From Bog-532 sp963828445 (GTDB lineage: Bacteria > Actinomycetota > Actinomycetes > Streptosporangiales > Streptosporangiaceae): a stretch of 64,000 nucleotides of DNA. Shown here one piece after another: positions 9,276 to 19,571 of this stretch; the stretch's first letter is position 1; each line of letters begins with the position of its first letter. The DNA is taken from the NCBI GenBank assembly GCA_963828445.1, contig CAWHFP010000021.1:310001-374000 (forward strand), given 5' to 3'. A model generated the notes under the pieces. The model had not been told where the DNA came from and made no database searches. It saw only the letters and a program-made list of their open reading frames with translations. The translations under genes and the position numbers were made by a program.

Positions 9276-10390
9276 TCAGGCGAGGACCTCTTCGACCGGG
9301 GCGTAGGGCAGACCGTGCGCCTCCGCGACCGGCTCGCAGGCCAGGTCGCCTTCGTGGGTGGACAGGCCGAGCGCCAGCGCCGGGTCGGCCCGCATGGCGT
9401 CGCGCCAGCCGTGGTCGGCGATGGCGATGATGTAGGGCAAGGTCACGTTGGTCAGCGCGTAGGTGGAGGTGTGCGGCACCGCGCCCGGCATGTTGGCCAC
9501 GCAGTAGAACACCGAGTCGTGCACCCGGTAGGTCGGCTCGTCGTGGGTGGTGGGCCGGGAGTCCTCGAAGCAGCCGCCCTGGTCGATGGCGATGTCGACC
9601 AGCACCGAGCCCGGCTTCATCCGGGCCACCAGGTCGTTGGTGACCAGCTTGGGCGCACGGGCCCCGGGCACCAGTACGGCCCCGATGACCAGGTCGGCGT
9701 CGATGACGGCGCGCTCGATCTCGTAGGTGTTGGACGCCACCGTCTGCAGGTGCCCCTGGTAGATCGCGTCCGCGCCGCGCAGCTTGGCCACGTTGAGGTC
9801 CAGCAGCAGCACCTCGGCCTGCATGCCGAGGGCGATCGCGGCCGCGTTCAGGCCGGACACGCCCGCGCCCAGCACGACCACCTTGGCCGCGTACACGCCG
9901 GAGACGCCGCCCATCAGCACGCCGCGGCCACCGCCGTCGCGCTGCAAGTGGTGCGCGCCCACCTGGGGGGCCATCCGGCCCGCCACCTCGGACATCGGCG
10001 CCAGCAGGGGCAGTGACCGGTCGGGCAGCTGAACGGTCTCGTAGGCGATCGAGGTGATGCCGGAGCTCATCAGCGCGTCCGTGCACGGCCGGGAGGCGGC
10101 CAGGTGCAGGTAGGTGAACAGCACCTGGTCCCGGCGCATCCGGTGGTACTCCTCGGCCACCGGCTCTTTCACCTTGAGGACCAGCTCGGCGGTCTGCCAG
10201 ACATCATCCGCGGTGGGCAGGATCTTGGCTCCGGCCGCGGTGAAGTCCTCATCGGGGATGGACGAGCCGGCCCAGCGCCGGCTTCGATGACCACCTCGTG
10301 ACCATGGCGGGCGAGTTCGTGCACTCCGGCCGGGGTGATGGCCACACGGTACTCGCGGTTCTTGACCTCCCGCGGCACGCCAACCTTCAT
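9276..10390 (-). CDS. ald: Alanine dehydrogenase, one apparent -1 frameshift near 10268-10270
   Basis: NAD-dependent L-alanine dehydrogenase (alanine to pyruvate plus ammonium). The start MKVGVPREVKNREYRVAI at ATG 10390 is preceded by GGAAGGA. The N-terminal half holds the substrate-binding Arg and Lys; the NAD-binding half has VVVLGAGVSGLNAAAIALGM. VFYCVANMPGAVPHTSTYAL is diagnostic for the family. After residue 42 the frame breaks; one extra G in the GGG at 10268-10270 gives EAGAGSSIPDEDFTAAGAK and a total of 371 residues. It lies 6 bases upstream of xerD, as in Streptomyces. Confidence 0.93.
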
Positions 10391-10427
10391 CGATCTTCCT
10401 TCCGTTGGACTGGGCGCCTTTGCCCAG

Positions 10428-11044
10428 TCACTTCTCCGGCGCGTCCGCGTCGCGGAGATCGCCGAAACCGTTCTGGCTGGCCGCGTGGGCAGCCAGGAGA
10501 CCAACGACAGCAAGGCCATTATGCAGGTCACCCGCGAGGACCAGGGAGACCGTGCGGTCCAGCGGTACCCAGTCCAGGGTCAGGTGGGCTTCCTCGTTCT
10601 CGGGCACGAAATCCCGGTCGGCGACGGGTACCTCTTCCAGCCCCCGGGCCAGGAACACCCGGAGCCGTTCGGTGATGATGCCCGGGGAGCTGAAGTAGTC
10701 GGCCAGCACGTGCCAGTCCCGGGCCCGGTAGCCGGTCTCTTCCAGCAGTTCCCGGCGGGCGGCCCGCAGCAGTGGCTCGCCCGGCACGTCGCGCAGGCCC
10801 GCGGGCAGCTCCCACAGCATCCGGCCGACCGGGTGCCGGTACTGCCGGATCAGCAGCACGCGGCCGTCGTCGTCCAGGGCGACCACCCCGACCGCGCCCG
10901 GGTGCTCGACCACCTCGCGGGCGGCGGTGCCGCCGTCCGGGTTGCGGATGACGTCGGTGCGGACGTCGATGATCTTCCCGCGGTAGTCCTCGTCCGAGGA
11001 GACGACCGGCCAGCGCGCGGGCTCATCCACTATGCGGTGGTCGG

Positions 11045-11048
<4 letters not shown>
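10428..11048 (-). CDS. Nudix hydrolase, ADP-ribose pyrophosphatase type
   Basis: The Nudix box is complete (G in LPAGLRD, E in PGEPLL, then RRELLEETGY), which binds the metals for diphosphate hydrolysis. The N-terminal part (YRGKIIDVRTDVIRNPDGG) and the strand RVLLIRQYRHPVGRMLWELPAG match the ADP-ribose/NDP-sugar diphosphatase subgroup. It has 206 residues. Its ATG overlaps the pyrG stop as ATGA, so it is translated from the pyrG transcript. ADP-ribose is the likely but unproven substrate. Confidence 0.88.
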
Positions 11049-12754
<1,706 letters not shown>

Positions 12755-12882
12755 GGTCAGGCTCCCGTGGTCGTTGATAGGGCGGTTAATCCGCCTGTCC
12801 ACGGGCCACCAGGATAACAGGCGGCGGGTCCCAGGCCAGCCATTGACGCCGCCGCAACCTGTCCGCGAGCCTGGTCAGCGGG

Positions 12883-13803
12883 TCAGGCGTGGGCCTGGCC
12901 CGACATCTGGGCCAGGGGGTTGCCGCCGGAGCCGGTGCGGCCGTCATCCTGGTGAGCCTCGCCGAACCGGGCCAGGGCCACCGCACAGCACACCGCGAGC
13001 GCGAACCCGGCGATGGCGATCCCGGTCATGCCGGGCCGGGTGCGGTCGCCCAGGAACACCACGCCGACCGCGGATGGCGGCAGGGTCTCCGCCAGCACCA
13101 CGGCCGCGGTGGCCACGGTGACGCTGCCGGCCTCCAGCGCCGACGCGTAGAACAAGAACGAGACGATGCCCGCGGCGATCAGCGCGTAGGTGGCCGGATC
13201 ACGCAGCAGCGACAGCGGGGCGAAGCTGTTCAGCACCCGGGCCGCCACGCCCAGCACGCCGTACCCGGTGCCCGCGATCAGGCCCAGGGCCGGGGTCCGC
13301 AGCCGATCGGGAAGCCGGCCCGCGGCCAGCCCGAGCAGGGCCAGCCCGGCCACGGCCACGATCAGGGCCAGCTTGAACACCACACCCGCCTGGCTGGCGC
13401 CCTCCGGGCCGGCCGAGGAACCGAGCAGCCCGACCCCGGTGACCACCCCGCCGACCGCGATCCACTCGCGCCAGTGCAGCACCGCGCCAATGAGCCAGGT
13501 CGCCACGACCGCGGTCACGGCCAGGTTGGCGGCGATCATGGCCTGAACGGCAAACAGCGGGAGACGGTGCAGCGCCACCAGCTGGGCCAGGAAGCCCAGC
13601 GTGTCCAGGCCCAGGCTGGCCACGAACCGCCACTGACCCAGCATCCGGACCAGCAACCCAGGGTCGACCCCCGGCGTGGCTCCTGCTTCGGCCGTACCCG
13701 GCGCGGGCCGGTGGCTGGCCGTCCGGGCCGCAACCGCCTGCATCACCGACGCGACCCCGTAGCAGACAGCCGCGACTACGGCAGCCACCAGGCTAGCTAC
13801 CAC
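12883..13803 (-). CDS. Multi-pass membrane protein, DMT/EamA-like transporter
   Basis: 306 residues with about nine or ten hydrophobic segments and short loops, a pattern of the drug/metabolite transporter superfamily; the two halves each contain four to five helices. The first helix (SLVAAVVAAVCYGVASVMQAVAA) has the Gly/Ala-rich small-residue packing seen in EamA proteins. The C-terminal tail (HQDDGRTGSGGNPLAQMSG) is hydrophilic. The substrate is unknown. It replaces the recN/NAD-kinase region that lies upstream of pyrG in Streptomyces. Confidence 0.75.
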   Translation of the reverse strand: MVASLVAAVVAAVCYGVASVMQAVAARTASHRPAPGTAEAGATPGVDPGLLVRMLGQWRFVASLGLDTLGFLAQLVALHRLPLFAVQAMIAANLAVTAVVATWLIGAVLHWREWIAVGGVVTGVGLLGSSAGPEGASQAGVVFKLALIVAVAGLALLGLAAGRLPDRLRTPALGLIAGTGYGVLGVAARVLNSFAPLSLLRDPATYALIAAGIVSFLFYASALEAGSVTVATAAVVLAETLPPSAVGVVFLGDRTRPGMTGIAIAGFALAVCCAVALARFGEAHQDDGRTGSGGNPLAQMSGQAHA

Positions 13804-14259
13804 AGCTCACGACCTTACGCCCCTCTAGTGACGTTCCAGGACCCGCTCCGCTTTGCCCTGCGTGGCAACGCTCGGCTACCAATCAGCATTCCGCACCCCA
13901 CTCACGTTCTAACGTCCGCCGCGCTCAGGGTCGACTGGTTTATCGCTCACCCGGTGCGAGGAGGCGGCGGCGAGCGGCCCGGCTGGGCGCGCTCATGAGG
14001 CCGGTGGGGCCGGGGTTGGGGGTTGGCCGGAAGTCGCCCGGGTGGCTGCGGCTCACGGGTGGGCTGGCATGCCCAGCGGGTTGGGATGCCGAGCGGGCCG
14101 GGAGGCTGCCGGGCGGTGGCGGAGCAGGCTCCGGGCCGGGGATGCAAGGGGCCGGCCGGGACGAGTGGGCGGCGGGCGCGGGCCGACCGGGCCAGGAGCC
14201 AGCCGGGGCGAACGGCCGGGCCAGGGGCCGGAAGGTGGGGGCGAGCTGGCTCCGGACGG

Positions 14260-14283
14260 GGGTGCAATGTCAACATTGCACCC
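14260..14283. repeat. 24-bp palindrome, 11-bp perfect arms
   Basis: GGGTGCAATGT, two bases (CA), then ACATTGCACCC. The AT-richer core stands out in a region of near-pure G/C. It could be the operator of a dimeric regulator or an RNA hairpin; it has no T-run on either side and lies more than 400 bases from the nearest gene. Confidence 0.7.
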
Positions 14284-14461
14284 GCTGGGGGACGGCGGAC
14301 GGGGGCGCCTGGAGGCGGGGGCGGCGGGGTCGGGGTCGGAGGTGGTGAGCCGGGCGAATTGTGGGGTGCCTGGGGCGGACGGGGCTGGCGGGGCTTGGCT
14401 AGTGGTGGCTCAGGGGAAGGTGCGCCGGGGCTTGGGGTGTGGGAGAGGCATGGGGGGAGGG

Positions 14462-14585
14462 CGAGATCCCTGTGCTGGCCAGCGCCTGAGGGGGTCTGGG
14501 GGAAACCTCCCCCAGCGCCGCGGTTCGGACGGCATCTGGGCGGGGGCCAGCGAACGGGCGCGGGCCAGCACGGGCAGGGATCTCG
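14462..14585. repeat. 124-bp element bounded by 19-bp imperfect inverted repeats
   Basis: The left arm CGAGATCCCTGTGCTGGCC (14462-14480) is matched on the right by GGCCAGCAC plus AGGGATCTCG (14563-14585), with a four-base insertion in the middle of the right arm. Inside lies a perfect 8-bp stem with an AACC loop at 14496-14515 (CTGGGGGA / TCCCCCAG). The layout fits either a small non-autonomous mobile element (MITE-like) or a folded RNA. No target-site duplication is visible. Confidence 0.5.
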
Positions 14586-14703
14586 TCCGGGCACGCCAAT
14601 GTCAGTCAGGCGTTCAGCGGGACGCCTGGCCGAGTGGCGACGCCAGCCACGTGACCTTCGATATAGGAAGGGGACGGGGTGGAGAAGGGACGCCGGGTGT
14701 GGG

Positions 14704-16844
14704 TCAGACGCCGGCCGCTTGCATGCCGCGGAGCTCGTGCTTGAGCTCGCGGATCTCGTCGCGGAGGCGGGCCGCCACCTCGAATTGGAGCTCGGCGGCG
14801 GCGGCGTGCATCTGCTCGGTGAGCTGCTTGATCAGCTCGACCAGGTCGTCGCGGGCCGGGCCGCCACCTTCGCCGGTCAGGTCCTCGCCGACGCCGGCGC
14901 CGGCCGCGCGGGCGGCGGCACGGGCCCGGGAGGACAGACCCGGGACCGGGGACTTGCCCCGGCTCTGCTGACGCCCGGCCCCGCCGATCAGCTCGTCGGT
15001 GTCGGCGTCCTCGCGGACCAGCTGGTCCAGGATGTCGGCGATCCGCTTGCGCAGCGGCTGCGGGTCGATGCCGCGCTCGGTGTTGTAGGCGACCTGCTTC
15101 TCGCGTCGCCGGTTGGTCTCCTCGATGGCGTGCTGCATCGACGGGGTGATCTTGTCGGCGTACATGATGACCTGGCCGGACACGTTACGCGCGGCCCGGC
15201 CGATGGTCTGGATCAGCGAGGTGCCCGGAGCGCAGGAAGCCCTCCTTGTCGGCGTCCAGGATCGCCACCAGCGACACCTCGGGCAGGTCGAGGCCTTCCC
15301 GCAGCAGGTTGATGCCGACCAGCACGTCGTACTCACCCACCCGCAGCTCGCGGAGCAGCTCGATCCGGCGCAGGGTGTCGACCTCGCTGTGCAGGTAACG
15401 GGCCCGGACCCCGTTCTCGAGCAGGTAGTCGGTCAGGTCCTCGGACATCTTCTTGGTCAAGGTGGTGACCAGCACCCGCTCGTTCCGCTCGGACCGGAGC
15501 TGGATCTCGTGCCAGCAGGTCGTCGATCTGGCCCTTGGTCGGCTTGATCTGCACCTCGGGGTCGATCAGCCCGGTCGGGCGGATGACCTGCTCGACCACG
15601 TCGCCGCCCACCCGCTGCAGCTCATACGGGCCCGGGGTGGCCGACAGGTAGACCGTCTGCCCGATCCGCTCGGTGAACTCGTCCCAGGTCAGCGGCCGGT
15701 TGTCGATCGCGCTGGGCAGCCGGAAGCCGTGCTCGACCAGGTTGCGCTTGCGGGACACATCCCCCTCGTACATGGCCCCGATCTGCGGCACGGTGACGTG
15801 CGACTCGTCGATGACCAGCAGGAAGTCCTCGGGAAAGTAGTCCAGCAGCGTGTTCGGCGCGGTGCCGGCCGCGCGGCCGTCGATGTGCCGTGAGTAGTTC
15901 TCGATGCCGGCACAGCTGCCGACCTGCCGCATCATCTCGATGTCGTAGGTGGTGCGCATGCGCAGCCGCTGGGCCTCCAGCAGCTTGCCGCCCCGCTCCA
16001 GCTCGGCCAGGCGCTCAGCCAGCTCGGCCTCGATACCGGCGATGGCCCGCTCCATCCGCTCGGCGCCCGCCACGTAGTGCGAGGCCGGGAAGACGTACAG
16101 CTCCTCGTCCTCGCTGACCACCTCGCCGGTCAGCGGGTGCAAGGTCATCAGCCGCTCGATCTCGTCGCCGAACATCTCGATCCGGACGGCGAGCTCCTCG
16201 TACTGCGGGATGATCTCGATGGTGTCGCCGCGAACCCGGAACGTGCCCCGGGTGAAGGACAGGTCGTTGCGGCTGTACTGCATGCCGACCAGCTGACGCA
16301 GCATGGCGTCGCGCTCGATGGTGTCGCCCACCTTGAGGGTGAGCATGCGGTCCACGTACTCCTGCGGCGTGCCCAGGCCGTAGATGCAGGACACCGAGGC
16401 GACCACGACCGTGTCCCGCCGGGTCAGCAGCGAGTTGGTGGACGAGTGCCGCAGCCGCTCGACCTCGTCGTTGATGGACGAGTCCTTCTCGATGTAGGTG
16501 TCGGTCTGCGGGATGTACGCCTCAGGCTGGTAGTAGTCGTAGTACGAGACGAAGTACTCGACCGCGTTCTCCGGCAGCATCTCGCGCAGCTCGTTGGCGA
16601 ACTGGGCGGCCAGCGTCTTGTTGGGCAGCATGACCAGCACGGGCCGGTCCAGCCGCTCGGCCAGCCAGGCCACGGTCGCGGTCTTGCCGGTGCCGGTCGC
16701 GCCGAGCAGCACCGTGTCCTTCTCGCCGTGGTTGATCCGCTGCTCCATCTCGGCGATGGCGGCGGGCTGGTCCCCGGCCGGGGTCATCTCGGTGACCACA
16801 TGGAAGGGCGCGACCTTGCGCTTGAGGTCGGTCACGGGACGCAT
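14704..16844 (-). CDS. uvrB: Excinuclease ABC subunit B, two apparent single-G insertions (15512 and 15224-15226)
   Basis: Damage-verification helicase of nucleotide excision repair. Helicase motif I is LLGATGTGKTATVAWL; the beta-hairpin is YYDYYQPEAYIPQTDTYIEK; DEAD-like motif II is VIDESHVTVPQ. Motif VI (QTIGRAARNV) and the C-terminal UvrC-binding UVR domain (LIKQLTEQMHAAAAELQFE) complete it. The first break follows KGQIDDLL; deleting one G gives DDLLHEIQLRSERNERVLV. The second is in EGFLRSG; deleting one G gives RSGTSLIQTIGRAARN. The corrected protein has 712 residues. The ATG has AGGAGG upstream. Confidence 0.95.
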
Positions 16845-16886
16845 GGGGCCACCTCCTGAAGGGTGTGTAAGCAGCAGCCGACTGGC

Positions 16887-17537
16887 TCAGGTCTCAACAG
16901 TACGAGGGGGGTCTGACATTCCGGTACCGCGCGCGGCCAGATCGCGGAGGATCGACCAGACTTCGGCCACCTGGTCGTCGAGGTCGTCCAGGGTGCCGGA
17001 GTTGTCGACCACGATGTCGGCGATGGCCAGCCGCTGGTCCCGGCCGGCCTGGGCCGCCATGCGCTCCTGGGCGTGCTCGGGGGTCAGGCCGCGGTCTTCG
17101 GTCAGACGCTGGAGCCGGGTTTCGTCCGGGGCGTCGACCACGATCACGGTGTCGTAGTTGCGCTGCAGCTGATTCTCGGCCAGCAGCGGCACGTCGTGGA
17201 CCACGATCCCGGTCGGGCCCACGGCCGCGGCGGCCTGCTGCTCGAGCTGCTGGGTCCGCTCGGCCACCAGCGGGTGCACGATCGCGTTGAGCTTGGCCAG
17301 CAGGTTGTCGTCGGCGAACACCAGCTGGCCGAGTTGCGGCCGGTTCAGGCGGCCGTCCGGGAGCAGCACGCCGGGACCGAACACGGCCACGATCTGGCCC
17401 AGGCCCGGGGTGCCGGGCTCCACGACCTCGCGCGCGGTCACGTCCGCGTCGATCAGGAAGGCGCCGTGCTCGGTCAGGCGGCGGGACACCTCGCTCTTAC
17501 CGGAACCGATCCCGCCGGTGAGCCCGACTCGAAGCAC
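16887..17537 (-). CDS. coaE: Dephospho-CoA kinase
   Basis: Last step of coenzyme A synthesis, phosphorylating the ribose 3' hydroxyl. The P-loop is VGLTGGIGSGKSEVSRRL directly after the start; the CoA-binding segment FLIDADVTAREVVEPG and the lid (DETRLQRLTEDRGLTPEHAQERM) follow. GTG 17537 is chosen because GGAGG lies just upstream and the protein then begins with the P-loop strand (216 residues). The open frame upstream to 17627 is not family-like. It sits between rpsA and uvrB as in other actinobacteria. Confidence 0.93.
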   Translation of the reverse strand: MLRVGLTGGIGSGKSEVSRRLTEHGAFLIDADVTAREVVEPGTPGLGQIVAVFGPGVLLPDGRLNRPQLGQLVFADDNLLAKLNAIVHPLVAERTQQLEQQAAAAVGPTGIVVHDVPLLAENQLQRNYDTVIVVDAPDETRLQRLTEDRGLTPEHAQERMAAQAGRDQRLAIADIVVDNSGTLDDLDDQVAEVWSILRDLAARGTGMSDPPRTVET

Positions 17538-17592
17538 GCGACCTCCTGGACACAGTGGTTTCTCGGTTGGCTCCGCCAAGCCAGAACTGAAA

Positions 17593-17630
17593 CGGGTGGA
17601 GCCTCCCGCGGCTGCGGGAAACTCCACCCG
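17593..17630 (-). terminator. Terminator hairpin of rpsA
   Basis: A 17-bp stem (outer arms CGGGTGGAG / CTCCACCCG, inner TCCCGC / GCGGGA, two G-U pairs) with an AGCC loop lies 58 bases after the rpsA stop. On the minus strand it is followed by TTTCAGTTCT. It ends before the coaE ribosome-binding site. Confidence 0.75.
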
Positions 17631-17687
17631 ATCATGGTCCGGACGGGCGTCCGGCGCGTGAAGCCGAGGTGAACCCCGGAGAATGCG

Positions 17688-19217
17688 TTATTCCTGGTTG
17701 CCGGACAGCTTGTCACGCAGGGCGGCCAGCGCTTCGTCCGAGGCCAGTGCGCCACCGCTGGTGGCGGGACCGCTGCTGGACCGGGACGACCCGCCGCGCG
17801 GGCTGGTGGAGGACGACGACGACGAGGAGCTGGTGGACGCGGCCGGGGCCCCGTCCTCGCCCGCGGCGATCGCCTCGGAGTCGGCCTTGCGGGCCTCCTC
17901 GACCTGACGGCGGTGCGCCTCGAAGCGGGTGCGCGCCTCGGCGTACTGGCGCTCCCACTCCTCACGCTGGCTGTCGAAGCCCTCGAGCCACTCGCCGGTC
18001 TCGGCGTCGAAGCCCTCGGGGTACTCGTAGTTGCCCTCGGTGTCGTAGGTCGCGGGCATGCCGTACAGCGTCGGGTCGAAGTCGTCGCCGACCGCCTCGC
18101 CGATGGTGCCCTCGTTGGCCTGCTTGAGCGACAGCGAGATCCGCCGCCGGTCCAGGTCGATGTCGATGATCTTCACGAAGATCTCGTCGCCGACCTGCAC
18201 GACCTGCTCGGGGATCTCCACGTGGCGGTCGGCCAGCTCGGAGATGTGCACCAGGCCCTCGATGCCCTCCTCGACCCGGACGAACGCGCCGAACGGCACC
18301 AGCTTGGTGACCCGGCCGGGCACGACCTGGCCGATCTGGTGGGTCCGGGCGAACTGCTGCCACGGGTCTTCCTGGGTGGACTTCAGCGACAGCGAGACGC
18401 GCTCGCGGTCCATGTCCACGTCCAGTACCTCGACCGTGACCTCCTGGCCGACCTCGACGACCTCGCCGGGGTGGTCGATGTGCTTCCAGGACAGCTCGGA
18501 CACGTGCACCAGGCCGTCCACGCCGCCCAAGTCGACGAACGCGCCGAAGTTGACGATGGAGGACACAACGCCCTTGCGGATCTGGCCCTTCTGCAGGGTG
18601 TTGAGGAAGGTGTGCCGCACCTCGGACTGGGTCTGCTCCAGCCAGGCCCGCCGGGACAGCACGACGTTGTTGCGGTTCTTGTCCAGCTCGATGATCTTGG
18701 CTTCGAGCTCCCGGGTCACGTACGGCTGCAGATCGCGGACGCGGCGCATCTCCACCAGCGAGGCGGGCAGGAAGCCGCGCAGGCCGATGTCGAGAATGAG
18801 ACCGCCCTTGACGACCTCGATCACCGTGCCGGTGACCACGCCGTCCTCTTCCTTGATCTTCTCGATCGTGCCCCAGGCGCGCTCGTACTGGGCGCGCTTC
18901 TTGGACAGGATCAGACGCCCCTCCTTGTCCTCCTTCTGAAGGACCAGGGCCTCGATGTGTTCACCACTCTTGACCACATCGTGGGGATCGACGTCATGCT
19001 TGATCGACAGCTCGCGCGAGGGAATGACTCCCTCGGTCTTGTAGCCGATGTCGAGCAAGACCTCGTCTCGATCGACCTTGACGACGGTGCCTTCGACAAT
19101 GTCTCCGTCGTTGAAATACTTGATGGTCTCGTCGATCGCGGCGAGGAATGCTTCCTCGGACCCGATGTCGTTGACCGCTACCTTAGGGGTCGAGGCTGCT
19201 TCTGTACTGCTCGTCAT
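17688..19217 (-). CDS. rpsA: 30S ribosomal protein S1
   Basis: Ribosomal mRNA-binding protein with four S1 (OB-fold) repeats, for example GDIVEGTVVKVDRDEVLLDIG, GVVTGTVIEVVKGGLILDIG, RKGVVSSIVNFGAFVDLGG and VVPGRVTKLVPFGAFVRVEEG. Four repeats and 509 residues are normal for actinobacteria (six in E. coli). The C-terminal region after residue 360 is charged and ends with a long Ser run and a Gly/Ala tail. The ATG lies at 19217 behind a leader of about 170 bases. rpsA has its own promoter and terminator. Confidence 0.96.
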   Translation of the reverse strand: MTSSTEAASTPKVAVNDIGSEEAFLAAIDETIKYFNDGDIVEGTVVKVDRDEVLLDIGYKTEGVIPSRELSIKHDVDPHDVVKSGEHIEALVLQKEDKEGRLILSKKRAQYERAWGTIEKIKEEDGVVTGTVIEVVKGGLILDIGLRGFLPASLVEMRRVRDLQPYVTRELEAKIIELDKNRNNVVLSRRAWLEQTQSEVRHTFLNTLQKGQIRKGVVSSIVNFGAFVDLGGVDGLVHVSELSWKHIDHPGEVVEVGQEVTVEVLDVDMDRERVSLSLKSTQEDPWQQFARTHQIGQVVPGRVTKLVPFGAFVRVEEGIEGLVHISELADRHVEIPEQVVQVGDEIFVKIIDIDLDRRRISLSLKQANEGTIGEAVGDDFDPTLYGMPATYDTEGNYEYPEGFDAETGEWLEGFDSQREEWERQYAEARTRFEAHRRQVEEARKADSEAIAAGEDGAPAASTSSSSSSSSTSPRGGSSRSSSGPATSGGALASDEALAALRDKLSGNQE

Positions 19218-19571
19218 GTGTGGGTTGGCTCCGGATGCGGACAGGGTGTGAGGGCGTGCTGCGACCGTGTACCCGGGAAGGACCAGGAATCGCGAAACCT
19301 GCCGAAGCCGACCGTGACCGGCCTTCGGGACGGTCGATGACCGCCGGTGAGGTCAAGTGACAAGCGGACCACACGAGACACAGCGCAGCGTTCAGAATAT
19401 GAGAGCAACGCCACTGGGTCAATCGGAGTGACCGACCCCGGCGCGTCGCTGTGCAACCTGTTATAACTCGGCGCTGGCTTGCGGTATTCCGTTCTGTGAG
19501 CACAGGCCCACCACAGGGTGAGCAGTGAGCCAGCGCTCACCTCATGGTACCGCGCGGGCTCAGTGCACGGC
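19218..19571. other. 354-bp intergenic region: rpsA promoter and leader, end of polA
   Basis: Contains the minus-strand rpsA promoter (19394-19422) and its leader. Near the polA end is a small stem GTGAGC-CAGC-GCTCAC (19525-19540), too short to call a terminator. No open frame here looks coding. Confidence 0.65.
19394..19422 (-). promoter_or_regulatory. rpsA promoter
   Basis: On the minus strand TTGACC (19417-19422), a 17-base spacer, then TATTCT (19394-19399). Both boxes and the spacing fit the primary sigma factor. Transcription would start near 19387, leaving a leader of about 170 bases, long enough for autoregulation by S1. Confidence 0.75.

Larger units (their letters stand above)
13804..14703. 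other. 900-bp stretch without a supported gene; contains inverted repeats
   Basis: Several open frames cross this stretch on both strands, but none has a plausible start, a protein family, or normal codon choice; translations are Pro/Arg or Gly/Arg runs caused by GC bias. The G-rich + strand (about 13980-14640) contains a 24-bp palindrome (14260-14283), a short stem-loop (14496-14515) and a pair of long inverted arms (14462-14480 and 14563-14585). The promoter of the transporter gene must lie at the left edge. Confidence 0.6.

Noticed and set aside
8323..10086. A natural Ald-XerD fusion read as one 587-residue protein
   Set aside because: The upstream part is only the out-of-frame translation of ald; the true ald frame ends with its own stop at 9276.
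13947..14594. Pro-rich open frame in the gene-free stretch
   Set aside because: About one third Pro with no start signal; its opposite-strand frames are equally open. Composition, not coding, explains it.
14704..16844. Programmed ribosomal frameshifting in uvrB and other split genes
   Set aside because: No slippery heptamer followed by a pseudoknot is seen, the shifts go in both directions, and many unrelated housekeeping genes are affected. Consensus error is the simpler reading.
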